Of a stretch of DNA of 64,000 bases, positions 40,513 to 49,920 are shown piece by piece. The stretch lies in assembly GCA_919901855.1 (NCBI GenBank), contig CAKKQC010000021.1:124001-188000 (forward strand), given 5' to 3'. Every line of letters starts with the position of its first letter. Positions within the stretch are counted from its first letter, which is position 1. A program made the position numbers and the translations under genes. This DNA comes from a bacterium (GTDB taxonomy: Bacteria > Oederibacteriota > CAKKQC01). The notes under the pieces are model-generated. The model was not told the origin of the DNA. It saw nothing but the letters and a program-made list of their open reading frames with translations, and did no database searches.

Positions 40513-41960
40513 TCTTCGAGCGCGGCGCGCCCGGTCGACACGGCGTCGCGCTGCCGCGGCCGGACGTGCCGGCGGCACCCGTGCTCGACGCCCGGTGGCG
40601 GCGCGTCGAGCCGGCCGCCCTGCCGGAAGTGTCCGAGCTCGACGTGGTGCGGCACTACACGCGGCTGTCGCAGGAGAACTTCTCGGTCGACACGAACTTC
40701 TACCCCCTGGGCTCGTGCACGATGAAGTACAACCCGAAGTTTACCGAGGTGGTGGCGGGGCTGGAGGGATTCCGGGACCTTCACCCGCTACTGCCCCAGC
40801 TCGAGCAGGGGTGCCTGCTGACGCAGGGGGCCCTGGAGGTCATTCACAGCCTCGAGCGGCTACTCTGCGAGATCACGGGGATGCGGGCGTTCACGAGCCA
40901 GCCGATGGCGGGGGCTCACGGGGAGCTCACGGGGATCATGCTCGTGGCCGCCTACCATCGCGCGAAGGGGCGCAAGCGGACGCACGTCCTCGTGCCGGAT
41001 TCCTCCCACGGGACCAACCCGTCCAGCGCTGCGATCGCGGGGTACGAGACGCGGACGATCCAGACGGACGCGCGGGGCGTCATGGACCTAGGGAAGTTCC
41101 GGGCGGCGCTGAACGACGAAACCGCGGCGGTCATGCTGACGTGCCCCAACACGCTGGGCATTTTCGAATCGCGGATTGCCGAGATCGCGCACATCGCGCA
41201 TGAGCGCGATGCGCTCATGTACTGCGACGGGGCGAACATGAATGCGATCATCGGCCGCGTGCGGCCCGGCGATATCGGTTTCGACGTCGTGCACCTGAAC
41301 CTGCACAAGACCCTTGCCACGCCGCACGGCGGGGGTGGCCCCGGCGCGGGGCCCGTCGGGTGCGGCGCGAAGCTGGAGCCGTTCCTGCCGGTCTCGCGGG
41401 TGGTGCGCCGAACGGACGGCTCGTTCTTCCTCGACTACGACCGGCCCGACACCATCGGCTACATCGCGCCGTTCTACGGCAACTTCGGGATCCTGCTGAG
41501 GGCCTACGCCTACCTCCTCCTGCTCGGCCGCGAGGGCCTGGCGAAGGTGAGCGAGCACGCGGTCCTGAACGCGAACTACGTCCGCGTGAAACTGCGGGAC
41601 GTCTTCGATTTTCCGTACGACCGGATCTGCATGCACGAGTGCGTCGCCTCCGCGTCGCGGCAGGCGGCCCGCGGCGTGCAGGCGATCGACATCGCCAAGG
41701 CCCTGATCGACCGGGGATTCCATCCCCCCACCGTGTACTTCCCGCTCATCGTCAAGGAAGCGATGATGATCGAGCCGACGGAAACCGAGAGCCGCGAGAC
41801 GCTCGACTCCTTCGTCGCGGCCATGCGCGAGATCGCGGCGCTGGCCGATCGGGACCCCGAGGCCGTGCGCCGGGCTCCCGAGAAGACGCGAATACGCCAT
41901 CCCGACGAGACCAGGGCGGCACGCGAGGCGAAGCTCCGCTGGATTCCCGGGGCGCCTTGA
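40503..41960 (+). CDS. gcvPB: glycine dehydrogenase (decarboxylating) subunit 2
   Basis: 485 residues from a GTG overlapping gcvPA by 10 bases. PLGSCTMKYNPKF, VPDSSHGTNPSSA and the PLP-Lys motif HLNLHKTLATPHGGGGPG identify the C-terminal half of split GcvP. With GcvPA it completes the P protein. Confidence 0.97.
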   Translation: MRLIFERGAPGRHGVALPRPDVPAAPVLDARWRRVEPAALPEVSELDVVRHYTRLSQENFSVDTNFYPLGSCTMKYNPKFTEVVAGLEGFRDLHPLLPQLEQGCLLTQGALEVIHSLERLLCEITGMRAFTSQPMAGAHGELTGIMLVAAYHRAKGRKRTHVLVPDSSHGTNPSSAAIAGYETRTIQTDARGVMDLGKFRAALNDETAAVMLTCPNTLGIFESRIAEIAHIAHERDALMYCDGANMNAIIGRVRPGDIGFDVVHLNLHKTLATPHGGGGPGAGPVGCGAKLEPFLPVSRVVRRTDGSFFLDYDRPDTIGYIAPFYGNFGILLRAYAYLLLLGREGLAKVSEHAVLNANYVRVKLRDVFDFPYDRICMHECVASASRQAARGVQAIDIAKALIDRGFHPPTVYFPLIVKEAMMIEPTETESRETLDSFVAAMREIAALADRDPEAVRRAPEKTRIRHPDETRAAREAKLRWIPGAP

Positions 41961-41994
41961 CTGTGATGCCCTTGACGCGGGACCCTAGGACGTG

Positions 41995-42855
41995 ATGGCT
42001 TTCGCGACGAAGATGACCGTGCCCGGCGTCCGGGCCCGCAAGGGCGGGAAGGCGCTCACATGCGTGACCGCCTACGACGCCCCGACCGCGGCGCTCCTCG
42101 ACGAGGCGGGCGTCGACCTCGTCCTCGTCGGCGATTCGGTGGGGAACGTCGTGCTCGGCTACGAGTCCACGATCCCCGTGACGATGGACGAGATGGTCCA
42201 CCACGTGCGCGCGGTGCGACGGGGGATGTCGCGGGCCCTGCTCATCGCGGACATGCCGTTCCTTTCGTACCAGCCGGGGACGGAGGAGGCCATCCGGAAC
42301 GCGGGTCGTTTCCTGAAGGAGGGGGCGGAGGCGGTCAAGCTCGAGGGCGGCCCCGAGGTTGCGGGCACGGTGGCCGCGCTCGTGGCGGCGGGGATTCCGG
42401 TCATGGGCCACGTCGGGCTCATGCCCCAGCGCCTGCGGCTGTTGGGCGGGCCCCGGTCCCAGGGGCGGGACGCGGCATCGGCCGCGGGCATCTGGCGGGG
42501 CGCCCGGGCCCTCGAGCGGGCGGGGGTGTTCGCGATCGTCCTCGAGTCGGTGCCCTCCGAGCTCGCGCGCCGCGTGACCAGGGACTGCGCGGTGCCGACC
42601 GTCGGCATCGGGGCCGGCCCGTTCTGCGACGGGCAGGTCCTCGTGTTCCACGACCTCGTAGGGCTGACCGCCTCGCCGCCCCCGTTTGCCAAGGCCTGGG
42701 GCCGGGGTCGCCTCGAGTTCCGCCGGGCCCTCGCAGGATACCGGCGGGACGTTGAGTCCGGCCGCTGGCCCTCGGCGCGGGGGGGCGCGGATCTGCCGGT
42801 GGCGGAGCTGGCCGAGCTGGACGCCATGATCCGGGACCTGGGGGACAAGGCGTAA
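41995..42855 (+). CDS. panB: 3-methyl-2-oxobutanoate hydroxymethyltransferase
   Basis: 286 residues. ALTCVTAYDAPTAALLDEAG, LVGDSVGNVVLGYEST, PVMGHVGLMPQ and VPTVGIGAGPFCDGQVLV are the conserved PanB motifs, including metal- and substrate-binding Asp and Glu. It uses methylene-THF to make ketopantoate for coenzyme A, drawing on the one-carbon unit produced by the Gcv proteins upstream. GTG 41992 directly before the ATG is an alternative start. Confidence 0.95.
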   Translation: MAFATKMTVPGVRARKGGKALTCVTAYDAPTAALLDEAGVDLVLVGDSVGNVVLGYESTIPVTMDEMVHHVRAVRRGMSRALLIADMPFLSYQPGTEEAIRNAGRFLKEGAEAVKLEGGPEVAGTVAALVAAGIPVMGHVGLMPQRLRLLGGPRSQGRDAASAAGIWRGARALERAGVFAIVLESVPSELARRVTRDCAVPTVGIGAGPFCDGQVLVFHDLVGLTASPPPFAKAWGRGRLEFRRALAGYRRDVESGRWPSARGGADLPVAELAELDAMIRDLGDKA

Positions 42856-42946
42856 CGACCTCGGGTTGGCCTGCGCCGGACGTTGCCGCCGATGCGGCGG
42901 TAGTCGGCCCGCCCCAGGCCGCGCGCACTCCACGGCCCCGGGGCTG

Positions 42947-42952
42947 TACACT
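42947..42952 (+). promoter_or_regulatory. -10 box of the ABC transporter operon
   Basis: TACACT, 10 bases before the ATG at 42963, no Shine-Dalgarno. A weak GCCGC/GCGGC hairpin at 42885-42898 may end the gcv-panB transcript. Confidence 0.4.
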
Positions 42953-42962
42953 AGGCGAATAC

Positions 42963-45341
42963 ATGCGTCGCATGATTCGGGTCGTTTCGTCGCTCTTTCT
43001 GTTCGCGTGCCTGCTGGCGCCCGCGGCTCGCGCCGAACGCAGGATCGTCCTGAGTGCCCAGCTCGGCCTCGTGCCCTGGAAGGGTGTCGGGCACATTCAC
43101 GGGGAGTCGGAGCGGGCGGCCTTCGACAAGTTCCTCGCCGCGCATCCCGAAGCCGACGTCCAGGAGTTCGACCGGCTCTGGCTTCCCGGCCAAGCCTGGG
43201 GGGCGGCCCAGGTCATGAGCCTGGCGGCGACCGCGGGACCGGACCTGGCCTACCTCGACTTCCCGGACCTCGCCCGGTACGCGCGCGAGGGGCTCATCCA
43301 GCCGATCGACGACCTCTGCGGAAACTGGGACGAGCGTGACCGCTGGCCGGAGTCGCTCGTCGAGGGGCTCAAGTTCGAGGACAAGACGTGGGGGATCGTG
43401 AGCCTGGCGCAGCACGCGGTCCTCGCGGGGAACCGCGAGGCTCTGCTGAGCCTCGGGATGACCGAGACGAGCATGCCGCGGACCTTCGCCGGAATCGCGG
43501 ACGTGGCCGCGAAGCTCAACGTTCCGGGCCGGCGGGCCGGCCTCGGCGTCGTCGCCGGACGTCCGCTCGCGTACCTCTGGCTCGCGCTCGCGCGCGAGAC
43601 CGGCCAGGACCCGGTGATCGTCGGCAAGCACGGGATCGAGGCGACCCTCGACTCCGAGCCCGCAAAGGCGGCGGCGGAGGCCATCGCGACCCTGGGGGCG
43701 GCGCTGCGGGCCGGCGGCGCCACGGTCCTCTATGTCGCGCCCGACGCGCTGACCCTCCGGAAGGAATTCGCCGCCGGCAAGGTCGGACTGGCCCTCGTGT
43801 CGCTCGCGGACCTGGACGATCATCTCGGCGGAACGGCGGGCGAGATCAGGGACTTCGCGGCGCTCCAGCCGCTCAAGCCGTTCCTCGGGCCGGTTCCGGG
43901 CGTCATGGCGGGGTCGATCCTGGGTTACACGGTTGGGGGCCAGGTGCTCGTACTGCCCTCGTACATCCGCGACGGCGTCCGCCGCAGTCTGGCGTTCGGG
44001 TTCTACACCGACGCGACGTACGCCGGCAGCCACATCGAGACCGAGTGGCTGGCCCTCCTGGGCCAGCGCGCGGGATGGGTGCGCACGGACTTCCTGCCGC
44101 GGTACCCCAAGCACCCGGCGTTGGCGTCGTTCCCCCCCCACTGGGCCGGCGTGCTCTCGCAGGTCACCGCCCGCGCGCGGCCCATGCCGCCGGACCCGGA
44201 GTTCGAGGAGCTCGCGATCCGGCTGGGAGAGCGGCTCACGAAGGTCCTCCAGGGCACCCTCGAGCCCGGGCCGGCGCTCGCCGACGCCCAGCAATCCTTC
44301 GAGGAGGAGATCCACCTCAAGACCCGGCGCACGTCCTCGAAGTGGACCGCGATCGGCTGGATCGTCCTGGCGGGATTCGCGGCGCTGCTCGGGTTCGGGC
44401 TGTGGCGGCTCGTGGCGGCGCTGCGGGACGAGTTCAGCATGTTGTCCCGCTCGACGGCGTCGGCGGGGGGCGTGCGCCACTGGGATATCGGCCTCGTTCT
44501 GTTCGCGCCGGCCGCCATTCTGGCCATAATCTTCGGCGTGATCCCGCTCCTCCTCGGGTTCAAGATGAGCCTGTCCGACCATGTCCTCCGCGGCGGCGGC
44601 GCGTTCACGGGAATGCGGAACTACCTGGACGTCATCGTGACGCCCACGACGCTCACGGTCTTCCTGAACACGGTCTATTTCCTGTCCCTGTCGTTCCTGC
44701 TCGGGTTCGTCGCCCCGTTCATCCTCTCGCTTGCCCTCTCGTCGTTCCCGTTCGGGTTGACGTACGTGCGGACCGCGTTCTTCATGCCCGCGGTGGCCTC
44801 GGCGGTCGTAATCGCCATCCTCTGGCAGCAGATGTTCGATATCGGGGGGCCGTTCAACACGCTCGTGCACTTCCTCGGGTTCGCGGAGCGCAAGTGGCTG
44901 GCGGAGCCGTCCACGGCCATGCTGGCGGTCGTCCTGCCCCCCGCGTGGGCGACGCTGGGAGTGGCGGGGCTGACGTACCTCGCCGGCCTGTCCGCGATTC
45001 CGGAGGCGCTCTACGAGGAAGCCGAGCTGTCGGGCGCGGGGCTGGCGGAGCGGTTCCGGCACGTGACGTGGCCGCACATCAAGCCGCTCGTCGGGATCAA
45101 CCTCGTGGGGTGGGCGATCACGGCCACGCGGACGGCAGAGCAGGTGTTCCTGCTCACGGGCGGGGGACCCGACAACGCGACCTACATCGTAGGGGTCGAC
45201 ATCTTCACCCGGGCGTACGTGTCGATCCGGTTCGGATACGCGATGGCCGAGGTGTGGCTGCTCGTGGCGATCATCCTCGTGTTCTCGATCTACCAGATGC
45301 GCGGCGTGCGATCGGGCCAGCTCCAGGTTACGAGGGAGTAG
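42963..45341 (+). CDS. ABC sugar transporter: substrate-binding domain fused to MalF-like permease
   Basis: 792 residues. A signal-anchor (about 1-24) leads to a type I extracellular solute-binding domain (about 28-440). A membrane helix (about 460-482) follows, then a MalF-like permease with about six helices (about 505-785). The EAA loop for ATPase docking is EEAELSGAGLAERFRHVTWP. Substrate binding and translocation are normally separate proteins, so this fusion tethers the receptor to the channel. No ATPase gene is adjacent, so a shared MsmX/UgpC-type ATPase is likely (inference). The 45346 permease is its partner. Confidence 0.85.
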   Translation: MRRMIRVVSSLFLFACLLAPAARAERRIVLSAQLGLVPWKGVGHIHGESERAAFDKFLAAHPEADVQEFDRLWLPGQAWGAAQVMSLAATAGPDLAYLDFPDLARYAREGLIQPIDDLCGNWDERDRWPESLVEGLKFEDKTWGIVSLAQHAVLAGNREALLSLGMTETSMPRTFAGIADVAAKLNVPGRRAGLGVVAGRPLAYLWLALARETGQDPVIVGKHGIEATLDSEPAKAAAEAIATLGAALRAGGATVLYVAPDALTLRKEFAAGKVGLALVSLADLDDHLGGTAGEIRDFAALQPLKPFLGPVPGVMAGSILGYTVGGQVLVLPSYIRDGVRRSLAFGFYTDATYAGSHIETEWLALLGQRAGWVRTDFLPRYPKHPALASFPPHWAGVLSQVTARARPMPPDPEFEELAIRLGERLTKVLQGTLEPGPALADAQQSFEEEIHLKTRRTSSKWTAIGWIVLAGFAALLGFGLWRLVAALRDEFSMLSRSTASAGGVRHWDIGLVLFAPAAILAIIFGVIPLLLGFKMSLSDHVLRGGGAFTGMRNYLDVIVTPTTLTVFLNTVYFLSLSFLLGFVAPFILSLALSSFPFGLTYVRTAFFMPAVASAVVIAILWQQMFDIGGPFNTLVHFLGFAERKWLAEPSTAMLAVVLPPAWATLGVAGLTYLAGLSAIPEALYEEAELSGAGLAERFRHVTWPHIKPLVGINLVGWAITATRTAEQVFLLTGGGPDNATYIVGVDIFTRAYVSIRFGYAMAEVWLLVAIILVFSIYQMRGVRSGQLQVTRE

Positions 45342-45345
45342 CGCA

Positions 45346-47271
45346 GTGCCGCTCATGCTCCCGTTCCGCCGGGCCGCCATCCACGAGAAGGTGGTGCAGG
45401 CGATCGTCTACCCCGTCACCCTCGTGCTGGCCGCCATGGTCCTCGTGCCCTTCGTGATGACGCTCGCGCTCTCCTTCGGCGACGTAGACGATTTCTGGGC
45501 GGGGCGCAAGTGGCCGGACCTGCGCCACCTGCGCAACCCGGGCCGGTTCTACATCCACTACCTGGCCACCCGGTACGACTACTGGGGGTCGATGACCGGA
45601 TTCGACGAGTTGTACGGGGTCCAGACCGACGCGGCGGGGACGATCCTGGCCCTGCCGGCCGTTCCCGAGCTGAAAGGGGCATGGCGGAAGCGTGCCGCGG
45701 ACGGGATCGACTGCCTCAGGTTGCTGCCGTGGACGCACTTCAGGCCCCTGTTCACGGGATGGTTCTACTACCGCGGATGCTCGGCCAACGATTTCGCGGC
45801 GTTCACGGGATTAACCGAGCTCGACTGGAAGCGGTACCTCAAGGCGACCTACGGGACGATCGAGAGGGTGAACGCGAAGTTCGGGACCACGTTCATCTCG
45901 TTCCCGTCCGTCAAGGTCCCCGGTCTCGCGTCGCTCGGGGACCGGTCGGGGTTCCCGGCGGCCGATCCGTGGCTGGCCGAGTACATCGCCTTCCTCAAGA
46001 CCACGGTGAAGCGCGAGCGTTGCTTGCCACTCCTCGGCGATGCCGCGTGGCGAGGTTGGCTCCGGGTCCAGCCCGAGATCGGCGGCGACCTCGCCCGGCT
46101 GAACGCCGCGCTCGGCGGGACATACCCCGCATGGTCGGACGTAACGTTGTCGGAGACGGTGCCGGCCCCGGGCCCGGCCCGGCGATACTGGGAGACCTTC
46201 GTGCGCACCGTCGTGTCTCCCTACCTGCTCGAGTTGAAGGTGACGCCCGGGCTCGAGCAGTCGTTCCAGAAGTTCCTCAGGGGTCGGCACGGGAGCGGCG
46301 AGGCGGTGCAGGCCCGGTACGGCGCGCCGCCGGAGTCGGTGCGCCTGCCCGCGAACGCCCGGGATCTCGCGAGTGCGACGGCCTACGCCGACTGGGATGC
46401 GTTTTCCCGGGAGGCTCCGGCGGAGGTCATCATGGCGCGCGGGGCGGACGCCTGGTGGCGCCAGTTCCTGCGGGAGAAGTACGGGACGCCGGAGAGGGCG
46501 GCCGAGGCCTGGGGCGTTCCCGTTCCGGGCTTCGACGCCGTGCCCTGGCCCCAGCCCGAGATCGACCGGCTCGACTGGGCGAATCACCGGTTCGAATACA
46601 CGAGGGAGGTGCTGTTCAAGAACTACCGCCGGGTGTGGAGCCTCATGACCGATGCCACCTCGTCCCTGCTCAACACGGCGCTTTTCGCGATCGTATTCAC
46701 GGTCCTGTCCGTCGCGGTCAACGCGGGGGCGGCATACGTGCTCTCGCGGTTCGGGTTGGGGCCCATCCAGATGAGCCTCGTGTTCTTCCTGGCGTTGGCC
46801 GCGTTCCCGATCGAGGCGATGGCCGTCCCGAACTTCCTGCTCTTGCGGAACCTCGGACTGCTGAACTCCCTGTGGGCGCTGGTCCTGCCGACGGCGGTGA
46901 ACGGGTACTACATCTACCTGCTCAAGAGCTACTTCGACGCGATCCCGCGGTCGTACTACGAGGAGGCGACGCTCGAGGGCGCCTCCGAGTGGCGACTTTT
47001 CTGGTTCGTCGGAATCCCGCTGGCCGCCCCGATGCTCGCGGTCGTGGGACTCTACGCCCTGCTGTGGTCCTACGCGAACTTCATGTGGGCGCTGATCGTG
47101 TGCCAGCAGCGCGCGCACTGGACCCTGCCCGTCATGCTCTTCAACATGAACACGTGGGCGGCGACCCCCATGCTCGCGGCGGCGATCATGATCGCGGTCC
47201 TGCCGCCGCTGGTGGTCTTCATCTTCGCGCACCGGACCCTTCAGCGGAGCCTCGCTCTCCCAAGGTTTTAG
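45346..47271 (+). CDS. ABC sugar transporter, MalG-like permease with ~390-residue periplasmic insert
   Basis: 641 residues from a GTG 4 bases after the partner gene. Helix 1 (about 17-43) is followed by a large extracytoplasmic region (about 45-430) instead of the short loop of normal MalG. The remaining five helices (about 438-630) surround the EAA loop EEATLEGASEWRLFWFVGIP. The insert holds four related units (about 161-192, 234-273, 306-335, 370-401) of the form W-x2-FL-x3-YGT-x-E-x-hydrophobic-N-x-WGT, resembling a helical motif seen in GH42-type beta-galactosidases. It may bind substrate or cover the fused receptor (inference). Confidence 0.82.
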   Translation: MPLMLPFRRAAIHEKVVQAIVYPVTLVLAAMVLVPFVMTLALSFGDVDDFWAGRKWPDLRHLRNPGRFYIHYLATRYDYWGSMTGFDELYGVQTDAAGTILALPAVPELKGAWRKRAADGIDCLRLLPWTHFRPLFTGWFYYRGCSANDFAAFTGLTELDWKRYLKATYGTIERVNAKFGTTFISFPSVKVPGLASLGDRSGFPAADPWLAEYIAFLKTTVKRERCLPLLGDAAWRGWLRVQPEIGGDLARLNAALGGTYPAWSDVTLSETVPAPGPARRYWETFVRTVVSPYLLELKVTPGLEQSFQKFLRGRHGSGEAVQARYGAPPESVRLPANARDLASATAYADWDAFSREAPAEVIMARGADAWWRQFLREKYGTPERAAEAWGVPVPGFDAVPWPQPEIDRLDWANHRFEYTREVLFKNYRRVWSLMTDATSSLLNTALFAIVFTVLSVAVNAGAAYVLSRFGLGPIQMSLVFFLALAAFPIEAMAVPNFLLLRNLGLLNSLWALVLPTAVNGYYIYLLKSYFDAIPRSYYEEATLEGASEWRLFWFVGIPLAAPMLAVVGLYALLWSYANFMWALIVCQQRAHWTLPVMLFNMNTWAATPMLAAAIMIAVLPPLVVFIFAHRTLQRSLALPRF

Positions 47272-47284
47272 CCGGTCGGGATGG

Positions 47285-47290
47285 TATCAT
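47285..47290 (+). promoter_or_regulatory. -10 box of the glyA operon
   Basis: TATCAT, 10 bases before the glyA ATG, no Shine-Dalgarno. Confidence 0.45.
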
Positions 47291-47300
47291 AGGGGCCGCC

Positions 47301-48563
47301 ATGAGCGCCATTCGCATCGACTCGCTCGCGCTGACCCAGTTGGGAGTCCAGGATCCGAAACTCGCCGGCTACATCCGGTCCGAGCTCCGGCGGCAGCAGG
47401 AATCCCTGGTCCTCATCCCGTCGGAGAACTACGCCAGCCCGGCCGTGCTGGAGGCGGCGGGGACCGTCCTCACGAACAAGTACGCGGAAGGGTATCCGGG
47501 CCGGCGGTATTACCACGGGACGCGCTGGTGCGACGCGGTCGAGACGCTGGCCATCGACCGGGCGAAGCGGCTGTTCGGGTGCGATCACGCCAACGTCCAG
47601 CCGCACGCGGGCGCGCAGGCGAACTTCGCCGTGTATCTCGCGTTCCTGAAGCCGGGCGACACCGTGCTCGGGATGGGGCTCGACTGCGGCGGGCACCTGA
47701 CGCACGGCCAGCGGCTCAACTACTCCGGCCGCTGGTTCAACATAGTGTCCTACGGCGTGGACCGGGAATCCGGGCGCATCGACTACGCGGAGGTCGAGCG
47801 GCTCGCGGACCAGCACAAGCCGAAGATGATCATCGCCGGGTTCTCCTCGTACATGTTCCAGCTCGACTTCGCCCGGTTCGGCGCCATCGCGAAGCGGGTC
47901 GGGGCGGTCTTGATGTCCGATATCGCGCACATCGCCGGCTTGGTGGTGGCGAAGCTCCATCCGGACCCGCTGCCGCACTCGACGATCGTGACGACGACCA
48001 CCCACAAGACCCTGCGGGGACCCCGCGGGGGGCTGATCCTGTGCGGCGGCGAGCACGCGGCCGCGATCGACCGGGCGGTCCTGCCGGGGACGCAGGGCGG
48101 CCCGCTCATGCACATAATCGCGGCCAAGGCCGTCGCGTTCAAGGAAGCCCAGGCGGCGCCGTTCCGGCGCTACCAGGCCTGCATTCTCCGCAACGCCTCG
48201 GTCATGGCCGCGACGCTCGCCTCGCGCGGGCTCCGGGTCGTCGGCGGCAAGACCGAGAACCACCTCATGGTCGTGGACCTCACGGCCCAGGGGCTCACGG
48301 GCAAGGATGCGGCGACGCTGCTGGAGGAAGCCAACCTCGTCGTCAACATGCAGGTGATCCCGTACGATCAGCGTCCGCCGCAGGTGACATCGGGCATAAG
48401 ACTGGGGTCGCCCGCGGTCACGACCCGCGGCCTGGGGGAGACCGAGGTGCGCCAGGTCGCCGAGTGGATCGCCGAGATCCTCAAGCGTCCCGGCGAGCCC
48501 CGCCTCCGGCGGGCGATCCGCGCCAAGGTCGTCAAACTCGCGAAAGCGTTCCCGATTTACTGA
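47301..48563 (+). CDS. glyA: serine hydroxymethyltransferase
   Basis: 420 residues. SLVLIPSENYASPAVLEA, TNKYAEGYPGRRYYHG, SDIAHIAGLV and the PLP-Lys motif VTTTTHKTLRGPRGG are all present. It interconverts serine plus THF with glycine plus methylene-THF. It opens the glyA-folC-aminotransferase-serA-purA run. Confidence 0.98.
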   Translation: MSAIRIDSLALTQLGVQDPKLAGYIRSELRRQQESLVLIPSENYASPAVLEAAGTVLTNKYAEGYPGRRYYHGTRWCDAVETLAIDRAKRLFGCDHANVQPHAGAQANFAVYLAFLKPGDTVLGMGLDCGGHLTHGQRLNYSGRWFNIVSYGVDRESGRIDYAEVERLADQHKPKMIIAGFSSYMFQLDFARFGAIAKRVGAVLMSDIAHIAGLVVAKLHPDPLPHSTIVTTTTHKTLRGPRGGLILCGGEHAAAIDRAVLPGTQGGPLMHIIAAKAVAFKEAQAAPFRRYQACILRNASVMAATLASRGLRVVGGKTENHLMVVDLTAQGLTGKDAATLLEEANLVVNMQVIPYDQRPPQVTSGIRLGSPAVTTRGLGETEVRQVAEWIAEILKRPGEPRLRRAIRAKVVKLAKAFPIY

Positions 48564-48594
48564 CGCCCCGTCCCCAGGGAGGGAGCCGAAGCCT

Positions 48595-49920
48595 TTGACC
48601 TACGCCAACGCCGTCGCATTCCTCGAACGCCTCGCCGACTACGAGCGGCTGACCGGCTACCGGTACGACACCAAGACGTTCGGCCCGGACCGGATGAAGG
48701 CGCTCCTGGAGCGCATCGGGCGGCCGCAGGACGGGTATCCGTGCCTCGTCGTGGTCGGGACCAAGGGGAAGGGCTCGACGGCGGCGATGCTGGCGTCGAT
48801 TCTCGATGTCGCCGCCCCGCCGGTCGGCCTCTACACCTCGCCGCACCTCGCGAGCTGGACGGAGCGCATCCGGATCGGAGGCGCCGACGTCACGGAGGAG
48901 GAATTCGCGGCGCTGGCGGCGGCGGTCGCGGGCCCGGTGGCCGCCCTCGAGGCCGAGGGCTCCGACCGGGTCCCTACTACCTTCGAGGTGCTGACGGCGA
49001 TGGCCCTCGTCGGCTTCGCCCGGCGGGGCGTGAAGGCGGCGGTACTCGAGGCGGGGATGGGCGGCCGGCTGGACGCCGTAAACGCCGTCGACGCGGCGGG
49101 CGTGGTCTTCACGTCCGTCTCGCTCGACCACATGGACCAGTTGGGGAGCACCGTGGAGGCGATCGCGGCGGAGAAGGCGGGCGTGATCCGCGTCCCCCAG
49201 CCGGTTACCTGCGCGCCGCAGGCCCCCGGCGTCCAGGCCGTGATCGACGCGGCCTGCCGGGAGGCGGGTGCCCCGCCGACGCTCGTGGGCCGGGAGGTGG
49301 CCGAGGCCTCGCCGGCCCGGTGCGACGTGTCGGGATGCCGGTTCGACGCCCGCACGCCGCGCGGGATCATCCGGGATCTTGCGGTGCCTCTCGTGGGTCG
49401 CCACCAGGTCGTGAACGCCCTGGTCGCCGTGGGGGCGGCGATGAACGTCCCCCTGGCCGTCTCCGACGATTCGATCCGGCAAGGGCTGGCGTCAGTCCGG
49501 TGGCCGGGCCGCCTCCAGTTGCTGCGTCCGGGGCTCCTCGTGGACGGCGCCCACAACGGCGCGTCGGCGGAGGCGCTGGCGGCGGCGATCCGCGAGTTCT
49601 GGGGGAGCCGTCCTCGGCGCGGGCTCATCTTCGCGCAGTTGAAGGGCAAGGATCACGCGGCGGTCGCCCGCGCGCTCGTGCCCCTCGCGAACCGGATCTG
49701 GTGTCCCGCCCTCGCGCATGCGCGAGCCGTCGCGCCCGCCGAGCTCGTGGCGATCGTGCGCGAGGCCGGCGGCCAAGCGGAGACGTGCGGGGACGTGGCG
49801 GGGGCGCTCGCGGCGGCGCGCAGGGACTTCGGTGAGGACGGCGACCTCGTGCTCGTGTCGGGGTCGCTGGCGCTGGTGGGGGAAGTTATGCTAGCGTGTT
49901 CGGCGGCATGGCGACCCTGA
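48595..49920 (+). CDS. folC: folylpolyglutamate synthase / dihydrofolate synthase
   Basis: 441 residues from a TTG with GGGAGGGAG upstream. The Mur-ligase P-loop VVGTKGKGSTAAMLASIL, TSPHLASWTERIRIGG and LEAGMGGRLDAVNAVD are FolC motifs; LLVDGAHNGASAEAL is the C-terminal domain signature. It adds glutamate to folates. The final codons overlap the start of the aminotransferase. Confidence 0.95.
   Translation: MTYANAVAFLERLADYERLTGYRYDTKTFGPDRMKALLERIGRPQDGYPCLVVVGTKGKGSTAAMLASILDVAAPPVGLYTSPHLASWTERIRIGGADVTEEEFAALAAAVAGPVAALEAEGSDRVPTTFEVLTAMALVGFARRGVKAAVLEAGMGGRLDAVNAVDAAGVVFTSVSLDHMDQLGSTVEAIAAEKAGVIRVPQPVTCAPQAPGVQAVIDAACREAGAPPTLVGREVAEASPARCDVSGCRFDARTPRGIIRDLAVPLVGRHQVVNALVAVGAAMNVPLAVSDDSIRQGLASVRWPGRLQLLRPGLLVDGAHNGASAEALAAAIREFWGSRPRRGLIFAQLKGKDHAAVARALVPLANRIWCPALAHARAVAPAELVAIVREAGGQAETCGDVAGALAAARRDFGEDGDLVLVSGSLALVGEVMLACSAAWRP

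Noticed and set aside
42951-45380. 809-codon open frame on the minus strand opposite the receptor-permease fusion
   Set aside because: It mirrors a well-supported gene. Its translation is rich in Arg, Pro, His and Asp without domains, as expected for the antisense strand of GC-rich codons.
45510-47300. Long plus-strand frame upstream of glyA, in the same frame as glyA
   Set aside because: The glyA homology begins at ATG 47301 behind a TATCAT; the upstream part overlaps the MalG-like permease in another frame and has no homology.
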